64,000 bases of DNA from assembly GCA_032622095.1 (NCBI GenBank), contig CP136069.1:167390394-167454393 (forward strand). Direction: 5' to 3'. The stretch comes from Siphonodentalium dalli (Eukaryota; Mollusca; Scaphopoda; Gadilida; Siphonodentaliidae). A program made the position numbers and the translations under genes. The stretch's first letter is position 1. Every line of letters starts with the position of its first letter. The notes below the pieces were generated by a model. The model did not search any database. It was not told where the DNA came from and saw only the letters and a program-made list of their open reading frames with translations. Of the stretch, positions 1 through 11,962 are shown piece by piece.

Positions 1-28
1 GTCCTCCGAACCCTTTGGGTCGGCGGAC
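1..28. repeat. Palindromic transposon-like terminus
   Basis: The first bases form an imperfect palindrome, GTCCTCCGAACCC then TTT then GGGTCGGCGGAC. The same motif recurs in opposite orientation at 10151-10180. It is probably the end of a repeat cut by the window edge; the family is not recognised. Confidence 0.5.
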
Positions 29-793
29 AATAAATTTGAGGATTTGGCAGGCACCACCTGACAGAGAGGTCATCATCATGAATGTAGGACTATTATTAAT
101 AGGAAAATTTATGTGATAATATAAATTTGGAAATAAATTAATTTTGTTCAATCTCATAATTTTGTGGATCTTCTAGGTCTAGATTTGGTGTAGCCAAGTT
201 AACATTTTGGTCAGAACACAGTACACAGTGCCATATATATGCAGAACTGGTAAAAGTGTTAAACAGTTGACAATATAGCAGCTGACAGCATAAGAGCAAC
301 AATTAGATATTTTTGACAGTAATTGAGTTAAAATTGATCTATTAGATGTCTTATAGCTTATTTTCTATTAAATATTAATTATTAAATATAGGCCTGTAAT
401 GTATTTAAGTTTTTCACACCAAAATTTGAATACTTCCCTACTTTTAGACTGAAATGGCCATCAGATGAAAAATTAGGGTGTTATGTTGGAAATGTTCAAG
501 TTAGAAAGTTGAAAATTACATTTTCATATTTGCCCCACTGACTGTGTGTGAAGGCCATGCATCACAGAAACGTTTGAAATTCTTACTGAAGCTTTAACCC
601 AGTAAACATGTGTTCGCTGATAGTCTTAACAACCTAGCCCAAAGTGAGGCTAGTGGTTGCAGGAATAATTAAGTGACCAATACAATCTGTATTTGACCTC
701 AGTACATGACTTTATTCAAACAGTGACAGCAAGCATCTAAATTACAGCAATGGTACATTGAGAATTGGAAAGTATGCGAAGTTTAGAGCTACA
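29..793. other. AT-rich stretch without recognisable gene
   Basis: Low-complexity AT-rich sequence. I see no open frame with splice signals and no inverted-repeat pair. Confidence 0.5.
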
Positions 794-797
794 TTAA

Positions 798-1038
798 CAC
801 TTCCATGACAGGAGCTTCCTGAAATTTTGCGAAAACATTGTGCCAATGCATTCTCTTATTTGTGCGAGTCTCCCATAGGGAGCCTCGCATATATAAGAGC
901 ATACATTGGCCTAACAATATTTTCCTTGACCTTATAAGTCAGTGCATTCTTTTATATATGGAAGACTCGCATATATAAGAGAATTCACTCACACAGTATC
1001 TTTAATGCTGCACCAGCACAGCTCCTGTCATGAAAGGT
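798..1038. mobile_element. TTAA-flanked MITE (241 bp)
   Basis: TTAA stands at both ends (794-797 and 1039-1042). The termini are inverted: left CACTTCCATGACAGGAGCT, right AGCTCCTGTCATGAAAGGT. Inside are two copies of the dispersed hairpin motif (TTATATATGCGAG... CTCGCATATATAA, around 853-900 and 945-985). TTAA duplications are typical of piggyBac and Kolobok elements. No transposase is encoded, so this is non-autonomous. Confidence 0.75.
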
Positions 1039-1042
1039 TTAA

Positions 1043-2195
1043 GATAGCGATTGAATGCTGAAAAATCCAGTTCACTCCAAAGAGCGACCCCCTCATCATC
1101 TAATCTCTTGAACCCTATATATCTCAATCGCTTGAGTCATTAATTCAAAAGGGTTTTGTATTATTAAAGATGCAGGAATGTATCTGAAAATTAATTATGC
1201 TGATGCCAAACTGGGCAGGGGATGAATAATTAGTATTGCGCAAGCAGACTGTCCAACCACAAGCAGTTCATTTGCAGCATGTGGGAAATAAATGTTTTTT
1301 GTATGTATCTGACCAAATGTTTGAACAACTTCAAGATAGAGAAAAAGAATGAGCCAAACAAAAAACTGAAATGATGTTAAAATAATTTATTATCTATATC
1401 AATAAACAGAAAGAATTTTAAAATATGGACAAATTTTGTTGTTATACCAATCATAAATATCGCACAAATAGCATGTTATTGTCAAGATCATATCCCTTGT
1501 TAGTAAACAGAAGCCATATTATGATACAATACAGTACATAAATAGTGTGATATACACAAAACACTTGAAAGCGGGGAGACCAACTACATGAGCTTTGGTG
1601 AAAATTGCCACCAAATTATTTACAACATACCAATATAGCGTTTGCTAATGCTTGCCACTCAAGATTTTGCTGTTGAATGGGTGACCATGAATAACTCTCT
1701 CAAACAAATCGCCACTGTATTGAGTGTTTTCCTTATCACACACTGATAAAGTGTTGTATATAAACAAATGCTCGGCTCACACGAATTGTGTTTTGTGGAT
1801 AATATCGCATTGATACTATCATTATACTATACTATTATTAGTATATTCTTGAGAAAATTAATAATTTGGTAACTTTATTTCTAAGTTATAACCCACAATG
1901 AAGGCCATCTCTGCCTTTAAACAAACATGAAGTCAGTAAATGTTTTCTGAACAAAGATCAATAGTAGATTTATGTACAAAATGTATGTTTTACATGTAAT
2001 GGATAATTCCATAGCCAGTCTTAGGGGTGGGGCATAGCAGCCGTAAACTGGAGGTGTGACTGTGCCAATGGAACTAAGGATACCCCGTTCCCCCCTCCCC
2101 CCTCAGTAAACATTTAATTAAAATAATAAAATAACAGATTCCCATTGCAGGTGGACAACCCTAACCCCTAACACTAATCCTAAATATATTGACCG
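1043..2195. other. No recognisable gene
   Basis: AT-rich sequence without supported exons; a C-rich run lies near 2090-2103. Nothing else seen. Confidence 0.5.
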
Positions 2196-2515
2196 AAAAA
2201 TGTAGGAATAAAAGCTCTGACAAAATTATGCATGTAGCGAAAGTCGAAAAACGGGAATAACTCCACACAAAAAAGTCGGACAGACGTCATAATCGCAGAC
2301 GAAAAAGATCCCATGGTACTAAATATCTGAGCCAAGTTTCAATAACATTGACCTAAAGATATAGGAATAAAAGCTCGGACAATATTATGCATGTTACAAA
2401 AAAAATTCTAAATAGAAAAAGGGGGATAACTCCACATAAAAAGTCTGACAGACGTCATAATTGCAGGTGCAAAGATTACCATGGTACTAAATATCTGTAC
2501 GAGGAGAGCTTTCCA
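2196..2515. repeat. Two-unit tandem repeat (~155 bp)
   Basis: Two diverged units share 'taggaataaaagctc', 'ggataactccacaca' and 'ggtactaaatatctg'. The layout resembles the other 150-170 bp arrays in the window. The short open frame across it is a by-product of the repeat. Confidence 0.6.
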
Positions 2516-3270
2516 ATGAATGGCAACAAGCCATATTTCCGACTAAATCCTGAAAAGTTACCCATAATTCTGCTGTGGTTATGGGGTTGATTAATTAGGA
2601 CATTACTGTACAACCCAGGCCATCCATGCCTTTAATTGATTTTACAGCCTGTGCTTATGCTGGTTTACACACACAAACAAAAACTTACTCTGTTCTCGGC
2701 TTTAATGTATACAAATTAACAAATGTCACCCAATATGAAGGACATTGTTATCGCAAGTCCAGGACATTATGATTTGACAACAAAAATATTGTTTGAAAAT
2801 ACATGTAGCTGATTTAACACAGAATGTATGCACGGATATGTAAATTAGGATGAACAAAGACGGCATCATAATTTAAATGCAGCAAATGACCACCTCACTT
2901 GCTGATTGGTAGAATATATCTGAGTACTCATTATTATTTGTTTGGCGGCTGTCGAAAGCTCCATTGGCGGAATAGTTGGGTATTGTTTTATTAATGCCAC
3001 TGAGGCATATAAAATATGATGCTCTGCTGCCCTCCACACATGCACTGCCCTTATGCACATATACATACCTGCTATACAAGAGTATACAAGACAAAAGGAA
3101 CTAGAGATGCACCAGTCCCCGGTAGACGTAGTGCCACCTTTGTTGTTGAAATATAATATGAGGTTGCCATAAATTCAAAGCTACAGTGTCGCCAATTTGT
3201 ACAATATACAATGACCTGAAGAATAACCATGTCGCATCAACAAATGAACTGCCGACTGTTTGCAACAAAT

Positions 3271-3445
3271 TAGTAGTACTCATATTGTCAGAATCTCTTT
3301 GATATGCGATCAAGGATTGTTAACCCCTCGATTGTAGATTAAATTGTCCCTGTAAAATAGTATTAGTAGTACTCATATTGTCGGAATCTCTGATACGAGA
3401 TCAAGGATTGTTAACCCCTGTTGTAGATTAAACTGTCACTGTAAA
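3271..3445. repeat. ~90 bp tandem duplication
   Basis: The block 'tagtagtactcatattgtc... gatcaaggattgttaacccc... gtagattaaa' occurs twice in direct orientation with small differences. It lies in a gene-free stretch of about 2.5-5.5 kb. A patch near 3500-3570 rich in 'taatcgatgatcg / atcgattat' resembles hAT-type termini. Confidence 0.6.
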
Positions 3446-3599
3446 ACTTTAAAAACACACAGTATACAATAATACCCAGCATTTTCAGACGTCTGAAATA
3501 ACACAGATTAATCGATGATCGAAATGGTAATCGATTATTGGCTTTATCGTCGGTTCATCGATTATACGATTAAACGGGGCACCCTATATGGATGGAGAA

Positions 3600-5570
3600 T
3601 TTGTTTTTATTTTCTAAATCCAAGAAGGTGAGGAATTCATTGTATAAAATGCAGGTTATCTGTTTTGCTCATATCTATCATACACCTATCACTATTCCAA
3701 AGATATTCAAATCTATCTGTTGGTACTTGAGTAACAATGCTAGTTTGAAGCTAAGATTGAGAATCTTGCTACTTCCAACAAGGGCATTAACTCGGACAAA
3801 ATATATAGACAAAAGTTGCCAATATTATTCAATCAATCCTGGTATATTAGCATTCCAAACCAGTGCAAAGCCAAGCGTGGCATATCGCACATGCCCCCCC
3901 CCCCCCTCCCCTAAACATTATTAATACCCAAGGTAATATATTCGGAAGTACGGACGGACAAACAGATGGACGGATATATAGAATGGATGACACATGAATG
4001 ACATACAGTACCCACAAGATGAAGCAACCTCATTCCACTCATCGCAGCAATTGGTCCACTCAAAATTGCGGCGGATCTCAGCAGCAATCCTCGACATCTA
4101 AATGTGCCAATTTTGAGTAGAAAGGATAATAATCATATGCCCATCGAAACATTTATCACTGCGAGTCGCTGCAATTGCTACTAACACTACATTTGTATGA
4201 TCTTATATATGTTGGACTTATATGTTGTACAGCGTAGAAGTATATACCGCAGATCTACAGTGCAGTTCTGTGATGGTAAAGGTGAGAAGGATAGACATCA
4301 TCATAGACTATGAAGCTATCAGAAATATATTGCCCCAGACACCTAGCTGCACCAATTTCAACCGAATTTGTTGTGGTGACACTGGATACACTGACAGACA
4401 TTATTTTAAAGAGATTCATTTTCTTCAAAATTTCAATTTAAAAATATTTTTGATTCTGTTTGTATTATTTTTTATTAATAGTTCAATCTAAATAGATGCA
4501 TTTATAACATCTGACAGGATACCCCAAGTTACCAAATTTGATTGAAACCATTCAGGGGTCTGGGATAAAAAAATTTGATATATAGACATATAATGAAACC
4601 ATCCTTGCATTGTTCATAGGGTTCCGGCATTTCGTGGTGATGATTTCTGGTGAAAAACCAGAAGATTTGTAAGCCAAACTCTGAATGCCGTCGCTTCAAT
4701 TAGCGGTTGAAAAATGGATTTTGGCAAATCGACGCGATTTCTCACTTAAAAATGGCCCGCCGTATTGAGCGGATTTAGGCTGCTTCATCTTGGGGGAATT
4801 GTACCTGGACAGACAGAAAACCACTACTTCCAGGTGAAATTAAGGACAACTCCAGAACAGAAAATGCTAGCAATGAAATTGCGGCCTCTTTCATGATTGC
4901 TCCAGAAACTGAACAGCATACCAAATTTCATTCAGATCCAATAATCCATGGCTGAGATGAATTCCTAGACACGCAGACAGACAGATATACATATGAACAA
5001 AATCAGTCCAGTATACATGTATCTCCCATTTCTTTTGTGGATACTTTAGTTGTCATCGCCTTCTCTATCCTGAAAGGGTAAATAGCATGAATACCTAATA
5101 AAAAATTACTTAAATAATATAATAATATTAGAAGTGAAGCCATCAGACTAAGTTGAATATTGGAATTTAAGATCTGTTGTCAATAATGAGCCACAGTAAA
5201 ATCCATTAAGCTAAAAATTATATCATCCCTACAGGATAAACCATTTTTCTAACAAGGCACTCAATATATCACACAATATATGATCTTCCTAGGGACGATC
5301 ATTCCATTCATTATGTTGGGCTACACTGGACTCAGTACCAGTGTTGCATTGTCCAGGGCTAAGCTCACAACACCTACTTGGGAGGAGGTGTATAACTGCT
5401 TGGGGCATAATGTGACATCATCTGGTGCGATAGCGGATTGGAGGTGGAGATCGAAAACACATAGATAAGATCTGTGTTGCAATAAAAATTATCATTTTGT
5501 TAAAATTTGCCAAGATTATATCATTATTTCTCACATATGATAAAAACAAAACCATTTTAGATCAACCTTG
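3600..5570. other. No recognisable gene
   Basis: Only short frames without splice support. A poly-C run lies at about 3895-3909, and low-copy repeat sequence follows at 4500-5030. Confidence 0.45.
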
Positions 5571-5656
5571 AGACCAACACCCTCATAATTTAAATACATA
5601 GCTTCATTGAAACTATATATACATGTACATGTAAATTATGAGGGTGTTGGTGTCCA
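5571..5656. repeat. Inverted repeat, ~22 bp arms
   Basis: 'accaacaccctcataattta' at the left pairs with 'taaattatgagggtgttggt' at the right around a ~40 bp AT-rich loop. It directly precedes the hairpin MITE sequence. Confidence 0.65.
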
Positions 5657-5664
5657 GTTTTATT

Positions 5665-5850
5665 TGCCTCGCCTCGCATATATAAGAAAATGCATTGGCC
5701 TAACAATAATTTACCTTGATCTTGTAAGCCAGTGCATTTTCTGATATATGCGAGGCTCCCTATGGGTGACTCGCATATACATGTACAAGAAAATGCACTG
5801 GCACATGGTCTTTAATGTTGCACTAGCACAGCTCATGTCATGAAAGGGTA
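5665..5850. mobile_element. Partial hairpin MITE
   Basis: Two copies of the GCGAGGC...TATATAAGA hairpin arms, followed by a right terminus (CAGCTCATGTCATGAAAGGG) like that of the 798-1038 MITE. The left terminus is not clear. Confidence 0.55.
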
Positions 5851-5949
5851 AAGGCATGAGAAAAAAGAAAAAAAATTGCACAAAAGATATGCATATAAAA
5901 AAAATTGAGGAGGGGCACTGGGAGGGGACTAAAAATAGGGTCGGGAGGG

Positions 5950-6135
5950 GATGTAAATCTATCATTTGCCTTACCACCCAGGATACAAGATCTTGAAATG
6001 TATCCATATCTCGGTAGGTGGCAACACCCTCTGGTAAAGAGTTCCACACCTTTGTTGCTCTGGGAAAGAATGAGTTGGAGTACCCAGATGCTCTGGTATG
6101 TGGTTTCAGGGGCATATCAATGTCTAATTTGGTAC
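5950..6135 (-). pseudogene. Non-LTR retrotransposon 3' remnant
   Basis: On the minus strand the translation carries the C-terminal signature of jockey/CR1-type LINE polymerase ORFs, 'YSNSFFPRATKVWNSLPEG' followed by 'DTFQDLV'. The copy is truncated at its 5' side exactly where a TTAA MITE begins (6136), so the MITE probably landed in the LINE. No reverse-transcriptase core remains. It is a dead fragment, unrelated in orientation or sequence to the larger LINE at 54-57 kb apart from this general C-terminal motif. Confidence 0.65.
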
Positions 6136-6262
6136 TTAACTCTTTCGTGATGGGAGCTGCACTGGTGTATCATTAAAAACCCTGTGTCAATGCATTCTCT
6201 TATATATTTCAAGTCTCTCATAGGGAGCCTCACATATATGAGAGAAAGCACTGGCATACTGG
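6136..6262. mobile_element. Partial TTAA hairpin MITE
   Basis: Starts with TTAACTCTTTCGTGATGGGA and contains one hairpin (TTATATATTTCAAGTCTC... GAGCCTCACATATATGAGA). The right terminus is missing or diverged. Confidence 0.5.
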
Positions 6263-6446
6263 CATTGGATATGTTGGAGGTGTTGTTCCATCTTGGAGAT
6301 GTTACCCATCTTCAGAAACTATTTGATTTCCTGTATCGAGATGACTCGTGTATCATTCGAAAGTGATACATTGGATTCACAATGAATCATTACAGCCATA
6401 CCCCACCCCAAGGTCAAAGACAAATTAATATTCCAAAACACTTTAA

Positions 6447-7987
6447 AGGATTAGTATCCTCATGAAACAACAAACTCTATCGGAAAGCCACCCCTATTGT
6501 GATCACAATGATCCAAGTCCCATAAAAATAGCGTAATAAATAAGCCGAGAAATATATAAATAATACCACCACCGGTTGTCGGCTATCTCCGTCGCAAAAC
6601 CTCGCATGACGTCAAGCGAGGTAAACTAATTAAAAACAGGGAATCGGAGTCGGAGTTAATTATGTCTACCCATATGGCGATGGAAAATCCGGAATCGACA
6701 TCAGCGCATGAGTGTAATGGAATTGCTGCGGGGCATATCAATAGCATTGTGTACACAGGGTGAATTGTCATCGCGCGGTGAGTTATCTTCACATGTGATT
6801 TGTCTTAAGTGCTGTTTGGAAAGTTATTGTTTTGACAACAAGACAGTCAAAGACTGTGGGGTCGCTCACCCGAATGCAAAGACTGCTAAGACTGGGACTC
6901 TTGAGACCATAACAGTCAGAACTTTTCATAATCACTTTAAAAGAAGTGGATCTAAACAGGATATGTGGATAGAGAGGCTTCATGTCGATCAGTGAATATC
7001 TACCTTTAAATTACCAATGGAACACTACAGATCACCAGATTACGGGACGCTTAGTGGTCGGATATGGTGTCATGTGAGGCGAAGGCCGAGCCTAATATTG
7101 ATCTCGCTGAGCCTCATATGACACCATATCCGACCACTAAGCATCCCGTAACGTATTTATTATGTCAGTGGGCAAAATCCAGCACATCCCTTTAATTAGT
7201 CGTCGCTGTAATTTATTGCAATTTGGCAAGATAAATGTGTCGGTTATGTTATGTCACAGTGACGCGTCATGGGCGTTGAACGTCAACGCATTGAGTCAAT
7301 GGCTAATTACCAAAAGTAGGACAACTTGTTGAGTTTGATAGTTAATTTATGAGTCTTTAAAATTCCTCAAATATATCGCATGCAGGTTTTGATACATGGT
7401 ACTACATGTATGTCTTTAAATTCACAGAAAATAATTTCCGACAGATACCCCTTTCTTGGCGCCAAAATACACCAAAAATATTCCCGAGGCGACTGAGTTT
7501 CTGAAAAACAAGATGGCGGATAAGCACCTAATATTTATTTCATATGGGTTCATATACCGTCACTATATATCGACGCTGATTGGCTAATTGCAAGAGCTGA
7601 CATAATAATAGATTATATGCGCCCTATGGACATTTTATATATATATTATCGGTATACTGAAAGAAAATATTATTGTTTTTTCAGGACCCTATTCCTTTAA
7701 GACAAATCACAAGTGAAGATAACTCACCACGCGATGACAATTCACCATGTTTACACAATGTTATTGATATGCCCCGCAGTAATTCCATTACACTCACGCG
7801 CTGATGTCAATTCTAGATTTCCATCGCCATATAGGTAGACATAATTAACTCCGACTCCGATTGGTGGTATTATTTATTTATGTCTCGGCTTATTTATTAC
7901 GCGATTTTTATGGGACTTGGATCATTGTGATCACAATAAGAGTGGCTTTCCGATAGAGTTTTGTTGTTTCATGAGGATACTAATCCT
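6447..7987. mobile_element. TTAA-flanked element with ~300-400 bp inverted arms
   Basis: TTAA flanks both ends (6443-6446 and 7988-7991). The termini are AGGATTAGTATCC and GGATACTAATCCT. Long arms (about 6447-6808 and 7690-7987) are complementary with indels; the left arm carries ~80 bp extra near 6575-6640. No transposase was found, so it is probably a non-autonomous piggyBac/Kolobok-like derivative. A short open frame at 6708-6995 falls mostly in the arm and has no domain I recognise. Confidence 0.75.
7040..7151. repeat. Near-perfect hairpin inside the 6.4-8.0 kb element
   Basis: Arms of about 40 bp (TTACGGGACGCTTAGTGGTC... against ...GACCACTAAGCATCCCGTAA) are separated by ~30 bp. It may be a second, nested palindromic insertion. 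Confidence 0.75.
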
Positions 7988-8088
7988 TTAAATAGTATTT
8001 ACCAACTGATCCTGTGGGTGTGGAACTGCTATGGATTCTTTGACCTGCGAATGTTTGTACATGCTGCCATCTCTGTCATCAGTACCTG

Positions 8089-8164
8089 ACAGCTACATGC
8101 AGACAACAGTAACAAATGTGTCATCTTTGATACCAGGTGCCTTCCTGCTCTGCCTGGCTGCATC
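8089..8164 (-). CDS. Weak exon candidate
   Basis: On the minus strand a polypyrimidine tract ending '...ctctttttttcag' precedes 8164, and a possible donor CAG|GTACTG lies at about 8089. One frame stays open and begins MQPGRAGRH. No homology is recognised, and a second frame also reads plausibly but with a stop. Treat as a guess. Confidence 0.2.
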
Positions 8165-8169
8165 TGAAA

Positions 8170-9090
8170 AAAAGAGAAATAAACATTTAGTGAGCTATTA
8201 GAACAAATAGCAGGTTACAATATGATAAGCAATTCACAGTATTCAATAATATATATTGATAATACGTAGCTTGTAATCTGGTGAGACAGTAAACAGTTTC
8301 AACAAGTGCAACACCAAGCATACTAATTGACCCTCCCCACTTTCAGTTTAGAGAGTGGCAATGCTAAATGTTTGTATGGAGGTACTCGATGTTCAAGAAG
8401 ATCCATAACTCTTAAGGTGAAGATCAATTGTATCATGAAACCAATCATATCAGCTGTATCCTCTCATTATTGTCTATCATTATACTAGGGTGGATCCACC
8501 ATCCGGCGCCATCAGCGCACTTCCCCTATTTTCGGAAGGAGAAAAAGATTTTGGGAGATTTTTGCTAAAATACATGTAAATGTGGCAATTTACATGTTTC
8601 ATATTAGGCCGACACAAATGTAAAGTATTTTAACTGTGCATAGCCAAGGGTGGGTCCACCATCCCATGTGTTGGCACCCCTCCTCCCCTAATTTTGCCAG
8701 ATTAAAGAATTGTGGGACGACTTTGGGTGCCATTTCAGTGTTTCTGTATTAGTGTCTGCAATATCTGGCCCTATGCATGAAGTTTAAACACTGAATATTG
8801 CTAACATAGATGCAGTAATTTTATGTCTTCTATTATAAGCTGACTCAAACACATGACAATTTGTCCCACAAAATTCTCAGAGGACTATTGTAATATAACC
8901 CACATCTGTCCTATTCCTTGTTTGGATATTAACTCCAGTTCATATTATCTGATCGAAACAAAACTGGTTATGAGGAATAACCATCTGAATATTGAGGTCA
9001 GGTTTTATTATGGTTCTGGTTCGATGACTTTGTTGCATTTTTGTTGGCCTTTTTTATGTACTTAGAAATTTAAATTTGCATGTTGACCGG
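8170..9090. other. No recognisable gene
   Basis: Contains a short diverged direct repeat, 'gggtggatccaccatcc' near 8490 and 'gggtgggtccaccatccc' near 8650, in otherwise anonymous sequence. Confidence 0.45.
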
Positions 9091-9091
9091 A

Positions 9092-11962
9092 TAATAGCGA
9101 GTTTGCGATACCCGTTCGACGGGTACGGGTACCGGTAGATTGGTGAAATTCGTCACGGTCATTTGCGTACTTTGAATGCAGCACATAAAGCGATAGGGAT
9201 TTGGAACGGGTAGATGTATCCCGTTGACTGGTAGTCTTTCACTAAAGTTTTCTCACTCAAAAGTACATTAGTTCTATGAAATAACAGTCAGCTATGCATT
9301 AATATATTTATTGCACGATTTCATGACCAAATCTCATTGATAAATTTGTCATTTAAGCCATGTTTTATGTTCAAAGTGTCGAGGCGGCTTCTAGCACTAA
9401 GATAACTATGGAACGCCGATTTGTTTACTGCCAACTGTCTTCACTCAAGTAATGACGTATTATGATTAAGAGAGTGAGTTGATGGTGCTGTACGCAGTTC
9501 GACGCAGGGACGCGATTATAGAGGGTCTCCGTGTTGAGAAGGGGTGTCCACATTCAAATTCCCAACTGTACACCCCTTGAACCACACCAAACAGATGTTT
9601 GTGCGGAATTCCAATGATGCACCACGTCCCGTTGGGGTCTGATTCCCACCAACTGATCCTTCACTGTCCTGAATATTATTGTAGTCTGTTCTAAATGGAT
9701 CAGTAGTCTTGTTAAAGAAGTCATGTGATGGGGGGGGGGGAGTCCACCTCGCCGACCAGTACGAGAACAATTTTGTAGATATGGACCTGGAAATTGCAAA
9801 ATCATAACATCTAGTGGTCTAACACCAGGCAAATTCACGCCCTTGATTGTTTTTTCACAAATTCATTATCAGTTTTGACGAGCCACTGAATTTGGATAGA
9901 CCAGGACACACCGGGTCGACCATGGTTCGGTCTGGTGTGAGAACGTTTTGAAATCTGAACATGAAAATTTATCAATTATAGACTTTCCTCAAGCTTTACA
10001 TTTGTTGGATAATTCCAACAGTTTGTTGGCCATATAGTCCGAATTTTTTTCTACCAAAAGTAGATATATTTGCAAATGTTGGTCAAAAACTATAAAAAAA
10101 AATCCCCACTAATACATTTTTTGAAAATCATACGGAATGACAGAATAATTGTCCGCCGACCCAACGGGTTCGGAGGACTATTATAATCAGCCTGTGCGTC
10201 CGTCCGTGCGTCCGATTAAATTTGGTATGTGGGTTTACTAGCAGAAAAGACAGGTCAAGTTCGAATTCTGGTTCCGTCCGCCAATTTTCACCAGAGTTAT
10301 GCCACTTTTTCGACTTAGAATTTTACCGTCTGTTAACATTTTTGGTTTCCGACCGATAACTCCAGTTTGGATTATTTGATCTGAACCAAAGTTTGTATGT
10401 GTATTTCCCAGCTAAAGATACAGGCCAAGTTCGAATATGGGTTCCGTCCAATTATTTTTACATGAGTTACGGCCCTTTTTCGACTTAGAATTTGACCGTC
10501 TGTTAACATTTTTGGTTTCCGACCGATAACTCCAGTTTGGATTATTTGATCTGAACCAAAGTTGGTATGTGTCTTTCTCCCAGTAAAACACAGGTCAAGT
10601 TCGAATTCGGGTTCCGCCCGCCAATTTTCACCAGAGTTATGTCCCTTTTTGACTTAGAATTTTTGCCAATTTGAGGTTTCCGGATGATAACTTTAGTAAA
10701 TGTGTACTGAATGAAATTAAATTTGGAATGTAGGTTTACTAGCACGAAAGACAGGTTTTTATGCGCAAACAACGGTCGTATCAAGCCGACACTAAGAGGC
10801 GGACATGAGGTCTACCGACCTTTTATTTCAACGTATGTTTGGTGTGTTAGGTACATACAATTTCCAACTGTTGAACAATTTGACAAAAGTTGGGGTGAAA
10901 CACCCCACCCCTCTCGCCACGTCCCCTATCGACCCTTTGTGCATGGGCATAAGTGCACAGTGAATGTGTTACACGACTGAATACAACCGTTCAGTTATTG
11001 TATCTTATGTGGTGGTGACTGATTTTTCATTTTAATATATATATTTGACATTTGAACGGACATGGCGCATTTGAACCTCAATACTGTTGTATATTGTAGT
11101 GACCGATAGTGACACAAAATACTGATATACACACCTCACACTCGGCACAATCTTACCGTCGTCAGAGCGACTTTTGGCTGTTTTCTTTGTTTCGCATAGA
11201 AGTGAAGCAAACGCTCTTTATTCAAACCATATAATGAATATTGTACCATTAAACACCCTTTATATTTAACAAGTATATTATTTCTACCTATACATCCGGA
11301 TTTAGAACCAGACAAATATCCGAGTTCTTGGGATAAATATTCCCTTGCCAGACCCTTCGAAAGATTCTAACCCAGTATGAATTATATGACTAAATATTCC
11401 CCCTACTAATATCAGGGGCAATTTCTGTCTTATATCTGACTAAAAGTACATGCATGTAGGACATTCTTGGACCCTTGGTCTAAAACAGCACATTTTACAC
11501 AGAATAATGGTTGGATTATTAAATTAACGTAATTGTATATTTGTGCTATCATAACACATTTTCTCATGCAGGCTGAAAATTCCATCTGTTCTAGACGAAA
11601 CTCGAACGGTCTGGGAAGTTACTAATGAAAGCCAATTATTGGAAATGTTACCAAAATAAGTCAAAGAAAGACGCCAACCCCTTCCACTTTCGCCTCGTCC
11701 CTGGTGAATGCAATTCATTACCCCCGCAAAGGTCCATCATATAACCATAACATCAAGTACAACGTCGGCCAAGAAAGCGAATGCAGATAACAAATTCTCT
11801 ATATCATATATATTGTGCTGCAATTGGCTCACCATACATTACCCGTCGATATGCTTAATTCTACCCGTAAAACAGTTTGCGATTTCAAAACGTGTACCGG
11901 TACGGGTAGCTACCAGTACCCGTACCGGTACCCGTACCCGTTTGGAATCGCAAACTCGCTAA
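9092..11962. mobile_element. Putative 2.9 kb element with terminal inverted repeats
   Basis: The left end AGCGAGTTTGCGAtaCCCGT pairs with ACCCGTttggaaTCGCAAACTCGCT at the right. Both ends continue into GGTACGGGTACCGGTA-type repeats (9118-9136 and about 11893-11940). No matching target duplication was found and no transposase is readable, so the limits are tentative. A ~170 bp repeat array sits inside. Confidence 0.5.
10151..10690. repeat. ~170 bp tandem array behind a palindromic terminus
   Basis: The palindrome GTCCGCCGACCC...GGGTTCGGAGGAC is followed by GTCCGTCCGTGCGTCCG and about three units. Each unit contains 'ccgataactccagtttggat', 'gatctgaaccaaag', 'caggtcaagttcgaat' and 'cgacttagaattt'. 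A palindromic end plus core tandem units resembles pearl/Helentron-type non-autonomous elements. Confidence 0.65.

Noticed and set aside
6708-6995. 95-codon plus-strand frame with Cys residues
   Set aside because: It lies mainly in an inverted-repeat arm of a TTAA element and matches no family I recognise; half of it is mirrored on the other arm.
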